Shown piece after piece: positions 46,464 to 49,743 of a stretch of 49,743 nt of DNA (its first letter is position 1; every line of letters starts with the position of its first letter). The translations under genes were made by a program, and so were the position numbers. Source of the stretch: Catenovulum agarivorans YM01 (GTDB lineage: Bacteria; Pseudomonadota; Gammaproteobacteria; Enterobacterales; Alteromonadaceae); contig NZ_JH767530.1 in the NCBI RefSeq assembly GCF_000281085.1, forward strand, positions 42,887-92,629, read 5' to 3'. The notes under the pieces were generated by a model. The model saw only the letters and a list, made by a program, of their open reading frames with translations. It searched no databases and was not told the DNA's origin.

Positions 46464-46475
46464 TGGTAAGGCCAA
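46464..46475 (+). promoter_or_regulatory. Candidate regulon operator (copy 6)
   Basis: TGGTAAGGCCAA flanked by TGG and TTTT, only 21 bp before the GH2 ATG, next to the ribosome binding site. With copy 5 it brackets the probable promoter, a layout that could allow looping repression. Confidence 0.65.
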
Positions 46476-46495
46476 TTTTAACGAGGAAGATAAAA

Positions 46496-48946
46496 ATGAG
46501 GTTTGATAGGTTTGTTCGCTTGAAAGTTGCTCAAACAACTGCATTCATCGTTCTAACTATTTTAGGGCTAACAGCTACACATTTGAATGCGGGCCAGCCT
46601 TTGCACAAAAACGCAAGTCAGCAGTTGCTTATTAACAATAACTGGCAATATCTTGAAGACAATACTGCAGAAGTTAAGCAAGCTTTGGCCAGTGATAATT
46701 GGCAATATGTTCATTTGCCCCATTCTTGGAATGTCTATGACAGTATTGATGCGGTCCCTGGTTATCGACGTAGCGCAAGTTGGTACAAGCGCACGTTAGT
46801 GATTGATCAACAGCAGTGGGCAAATACAATTTTGTACTTCGAAGGCGCAAATTACGAGACGGATGTTTATGTTAACGGTAAACATATAGGTCAACACATT
46901 GGCGGTTATCTGGGGTTTGAATTTAATATTTCAGGCTATGTCAATGAAGGGGATAATGAGTTACTTGTGAGAGTTAGCAACGCTTACAATCCAAATTTAA
47001 TCCCGTCACAAAAAGCAGACTTTTTCCTACATGGAGGTATCACAAGGGATGTGTGGTTAAAACAATTACCTGAGTTTTATATAAACAGAGTTCAAGTTGA
47101 CACGCCGTCAGTTAGCCATGACAGCGCAGAAACTAAAGTTACCGTTGAACTTAATCAAATTGTTAAAGCTGACAATGCACAAATTAAAGTTAAGCTGTTA
47201 GATCCAGCAAATAAGCTGGTACAAGAGCAAACTGTCGCAGCTAACCAAGCTAGTTCGCTAGTGGTTGATTTGGCCAATGTAACTCAACCACAACTATGGT
47301 CACCAGATTCACCAAATCTTTATACAGTGCGAGTTGAATTATTGGCAAACGGTGTGTCGGTACACAGCCAAAATGAGACAATAGGTTATCGTTGGTTTGA
47401 AATGCGCCCGCAGCAAGGCTTTTTTGTAAACGGTGAACGTATATTAATACGTGGTACGCATAGGCACGAAGAGCACTCAGGTTTTGGCGCAGCATTAAGC
47501 AATGAGCAGCATAGAAAAGACATGCAGATGATCAAAGAAATGGGCGCTAATTTTGTCCGTTTAGCTCATTATCCGCAAGACCCAGAAGTGTACAAAGCTG
47601 CTAACGAATTAGGTTTAATTCTATGGGATGAATTGCCATGGTGTCGTGGTGGTAAAGGCGGTGCAGAATGGGAAGAAAACACCGAACGCTTGTTACTGCA
47701 ACAAATCGAACAAAATCGTAATCACCCTAGTATTGCCTTTTGGTCGCTCGGTAATGAAATTTACTGGGAAGAAGATTTTGTTGGCGGAGGTCGTGAAGAA
47801 ATAGTCCTTCCTTATTTAACAAAATTAAACAAAATGGTTAAAGAATTAGACCCAAGCCGCATGACCACAATTCGTAAATACTACCCAGGTGCACATGTAG
47901 TGGATGCATTTTCGCCATCTATTTGGGCTGGTTGGTACGGTGGTGCCTATGGTCAATACCAAGTTGCGATTAAAGATTCAATGCAGAAGTACCCAGCCTT
48001 TTTGCACATGGAATATGGTGGTTCGAGCCATGTTGGTCGACATACAGAAACCCCAGTGACAAAAGATGGTTTGTTAGACGCACAAGTGTCTGTTGAAGAA
48101 GCCATGAACCAAGCTGTGGTTAAAAGTGTTGCTAAAGATTCGGATTGGAACGAATCCTACATGGTTGATTTGTTTGATTGGCATTTAATGGTATCAGAAA
48201 CAACCCCAGGTTTTGCTGGCAATGCACAATGGGCATTTAAAGATTTTGGAACACCTTTGCGTCCACTTAATCCAATTCCGTACATGAATCAAAAGGGCTT
48301 AGTTGATGCTTCAGGTCAACCAAAAGATGCTTATTACGTATTTAAGAGCTACTGGGCCAAAGAACCCTTTTGTTACATTGAATCAAAAACATGGACACAT
48401 AGAAATGGGCCAAAAGAAGGTCGCCCAGTGACTGTTTATTGTAATACTGAACAAGCTGAGCTTTTCTTGGATGGCAAAAGCTTAGGCAAGATCACAAGAC
48501 AAGCAAACAAATTTCCGGCGGGTGGTTTAGTTTGGCAAACCCCATTTAAAAATGGCCAAAATAACTTAAGCGTGAAAGGTTATACCAAAGGCAAACTAGT
48601 TGCAGAAGACGATTTGCAAGTTACATACTTGGTTGGCAGTCACGGCAAATATGACCATATAAAACTAACCCAAACTAAGCTTGAAAACGGCAACGTACTC
48701 ATTACAGCTGAAGCAAGAGATGCTAATGGCAATCGGGTGATTGATTACGCTGAAAAAGCGCATTTTTCATCTATGGAAGGCAATGGGTATTTATATGAAA
48801 ACTATGGGGTCCCGGGGCGAACTAACGGCATTCAGATGGCTAACGGTGTTGCATCTATTGAGTTCAAACCTGATGACAAACCAGCAACTATCGAATTTAG
48901 AACGCAAAATATTAAAGGCGTCTATACTCTAGTGCAACCTAATTAA
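46496..48946 (+). CDS. GH2 glycoside hydrolase, beta-glucuronidase-like, exported
   Basis: 816 aa from the ATG at 46496, preceded by GAGGAAG; an open frame continues upstream to 46400 but crosses operator copy 6. The signal peptide ends near LNAGQ. Then come the jelly-roll sugar-binding domain (WNVYDSIDAVPGYRR, GGYLGFEFNISGYV), an immunoglobulin-like domain, and the (beta/alpha)8 catalytic domain with the acid/base E421 in WSLGNEIYW and the nucleophile E506 in HMEYGG. N598-Q-K600 aligns with the N-x-K motif used by beta-glucuronidases to bind the substrate carboxylate, so beta-glucuronidase is favoured; beta-galactosidase is the alternative. Extra C-terminal domains follow. Release of free glucuronate would feed UxaC directly. 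Confidence 0.88.
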   Translation: MRFDRFVRLKVAQTTAFIVLTILGLTATHLNAGQPLHKNASQQLLINNNWQYLEDNTAEVKQALASDNWQYVHLPHSWNVYDSIDAVPGYRRSASWYKRTLVIDQQQWANTILYFEGANYETDVYVNGKHIGQHIGGYLGFEFNISGYVNEGDNELLVRVSNAYNPNLIPSQKADFFLHGGITRDVWLKQLPEFYINRVQVDTPSVSHDSAETKVTVELNQIVKADNAQIKVKLLDPANKLVQEQTVAANQASSLVVDLANVTQPQLWSPDSPNLYTVRVELLANGVSVHSQNETIGYRWFEMRPQQGFFVNGERILIRGTHRHEEHSGFGAALSNEQHRKDMQMIKEMGANFVRLAHYPQDPEVYKAANELGLILWDELPWCRGGKGGAEWEENTERLLLQQIEQNRNHPSIAFWSLGNEIYWEEDFVGGGREEIVLPYLTKLNKMVKELDPSRMTTIRKYYPGAHVVDAFSPSIWAGWYGGAYGQYQVAIKDSMQKYPAFLHMEYGGSSHVGRHTETPVTKDGLLDAQVSVEEAMNQAVVKSVAKDSDWNESYMVDLFDWHLMVSETTPGFAGNAQWAFKDFGTPLRPLNPIPYMNQKGLVDASGQPKDAYYVFKSYWAKEPFCYIESKTWTHRNGPKEGRPVTVYCNTEQAELFLDGKSLGKITRQANKFPAGGLVWQTPFKNGQNNLSVKGYTKGKLVAEDDLQVTYLVGSHGKYDHIKLTQTKLENGNVLITAEARDANGNRVIDYAEKAHFSSMEGNGYLYENYGVPGRTNGIQMANGVASIEFKPDDKPATIEFRTQNIKGVYTLVQPN

Positions 48947-48958
48947 CTAAATAACCTA

Positions 48959-49006
48959 AACTCTGGGTAACTATCTCTCCAGAATAGCAACTTGTTATCC
49001 AGAGTT
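48959..49006. terminator. Inverted repeat after the GH2 gene
   Basis: AACTCTGGGTAAC (48959-48971) and GTTATCCAGAGTT (48994-49006) form 13-bp arms with one mismatch and a 22-nt loop. No T tract follows, so it may be an RNA-stability hairpin rather than a true terminator. Confidence 0.45.
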
Positions 49007-49112
49007 CAGATTGAATACAAAATTGTGACTTGCTCAGTCAATTTGATTGCTTGGTTGGTCATAGTGTGTCAAAATCGCTCAGATTAGAGCTTTATTAGTG
49101 GGACTTTTTAGT

Positions 49113-49743
49113 ATGAAAGATAAATCAGATATCGGCCTAGTTGGCTTAGCAGTAATGGGTGAAAACTTAATTTTAAACATGGAGTCGAAAGGCTTTACGG
49201 TAACAGCATATAACCGTAGCTACGACAAAGTTGAAAAGTTTTTATCTGGTCGTGCCGAAGGCAAGAATATCCGTGGTGCAAGCAACGTTGAAGAGTTAGT
49301 TGCTTCATTAGAAACACCGCGCAAAATTATGTTAATGGTTAAAGCTGGTCAACCTGTTGATGACTTTATTGAGCAATTGGTTCCTCATTTAGACAAAGGC
49401 GACATCATTATTGATGGTGGTAATACCCATTACCCAGACACAAACCGCCGTGTACGAGCATTAGCCGAAAAAGGCATTTTATTTGTTGGCTCTGGTGTTT
49501 CTGGTGGTGAAGAAGGCGCATTAAAAGGTCCTTCTATTATGCCGTGTGGTTCACTAGAAGCATGGCCAGCAGTTAAAGATATTTTCCAATCAATCTCTGC
49601 AAAAGTAGCCGATGAAAACGGTGAATTAACCATTCCATGTTGTGATTGGGTTGGTGATGAAGGCGCAGGTCACTTCGTGAAAATGGTGCACAATGGTATT
49701 GAATACGGCGACATGCAGTTAATCTGTGAAGCATATTACTTAA
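49113..49743 (+). CDS. gnd: 6-phosphogluconate dehydrogenase, decarboxylating (5' part, cut by window end)
   Basis: The first 210 codons are present. The Rossmann fingerprint [24 protein letters not shown] (GxAxMG form) and [33 protein letters not shown] and [19 protein letters not shown], holding the catalytic Lys and Glu region, make the assignment secure. The enzyme converts 6-phosphogluconate to ribulose 5-phosphate and CO2 with NADP (or NAD). It follows the GH2 gene and lies in a window that also encodes gluconokinase, so it could receive 6-phosphogluconate from the uronate pathway. The ribosome binding site is weak. Confidence 0.95.
   Translation, partial: MKDKSDIGLVGLAVMGENLILNMESKGFTVTAYNRSYDKVEKFLSGRAEGKNIRGASNVEELVASLETPRKIMLMVKAGQPVDDFIEQLVPHLDKGDIIIDGGNTHYPDTNRRVRALAEKGILFVGSGVSGGEEGALKGPSIMPCGSLEAWPAVKDIFQSISAKVADENGELTIPCCDWVGDEGAGHFVKMVHNGIEYGDMQLICEAYYL

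Noticed and set aside
46400-46495. Upstream extension of the GH2 protein by 32 codons
   Set aside because: It would put operator copy 6 inside the coding region, and the ATG at 46496 has a GAGGAAG site and a normal signal peptide.

Overview
The window reads as part of a secondary replicon (megaplasmid or chromid) of a marine, polysaccharide-degrading gammaproteobacterium, most likely from Alteromonadales. Evidence: AT-rich DNA, two very large Alteromonas-type TonB-dependent receptors, a lyase/hydrolase/sulfatase repertoire typical of algal polysaccharide use, and a plasmid-type partition and replication region in the middle. This placement is inferred from protein style; no marker gene is present. 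No rRNA, tRNA or CRISPR array was seen.

Layout. 0.6-7.0 kb: a periplasmic binding-like protein, then a minus-strand set with GH88 unsaturated glucuronyl hydrolase, GH78-type rhamnosidase and S1 sulfatase. 7.2-9.6 kb: an unassigned stretch and a secreted Sel1/TPR protein. 9.8-12.0 kb: a decayed IS21-family element (broken istA, intact istB). 12.3-17.7 kb: replicon backbone, with candidate parS sites, parB, parA, an origin of about 1.3 kb with roughly 29 iterons, and a Rep_3-type initiator. 18.4-23.0 kb: TonB receptor plus PF05426/PL38-type lyase. 23.1-31.1 kb: a chemoreceptor, a second TonB receptor, a secreted beta-helix protein and a second binding-like protein. 31.3-34.2 kb: uxuB and uxaC. 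34.4-44.4 kb: a plus-strand operon with TRAP transporter, gluconokinase, a LarA-family nickel enzyme, LarC, LarE, LarB, a nickel transporter, a third binding-like protein and an exported lactonase. 44.6-48.9 kb: a Cache chemoreceptor and a GH2 enzyme. The 5' part of gnd closes the window.

How the genes fit together. Exported enzymes would release uronic acids from a sulfated, rhamnose- and glucuronate-containing polymer such as ulvan or a glucuronan. Uronate enters by the TRAP system. UxaC makes fructuronate and UxuB makes D-mannonate. The usual next enzyme, mannonate dehydratase (UxuA), is absent from this window, as are KdgK and KdgA. Instead a LarA-family enzyme, the three proteins that build its nickel-pincer cofactor, a nickel importer and gluconokinase follow in one operon, and gnd lies close by. 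The simplest reading is a nickel-dependent bypass: D-mannonate to D-gluconate to 6-phosphogluconate to the pentose phosphate pathway. This is inference, but the gene set is unusually complete.

Two further signals stand out. A 12-bp motif (TGGTAAGGCCAA and variants) recurs six times, only in front of uronate/polysaccharide genes, and looks like a regulon operator. The origin contains two tandem modules whose landmarks are offset by 422-423 bp, each with a 40-bp GATC-rich palindrome, six reverse iterons and four forward iterons, although their sequences have diverged.
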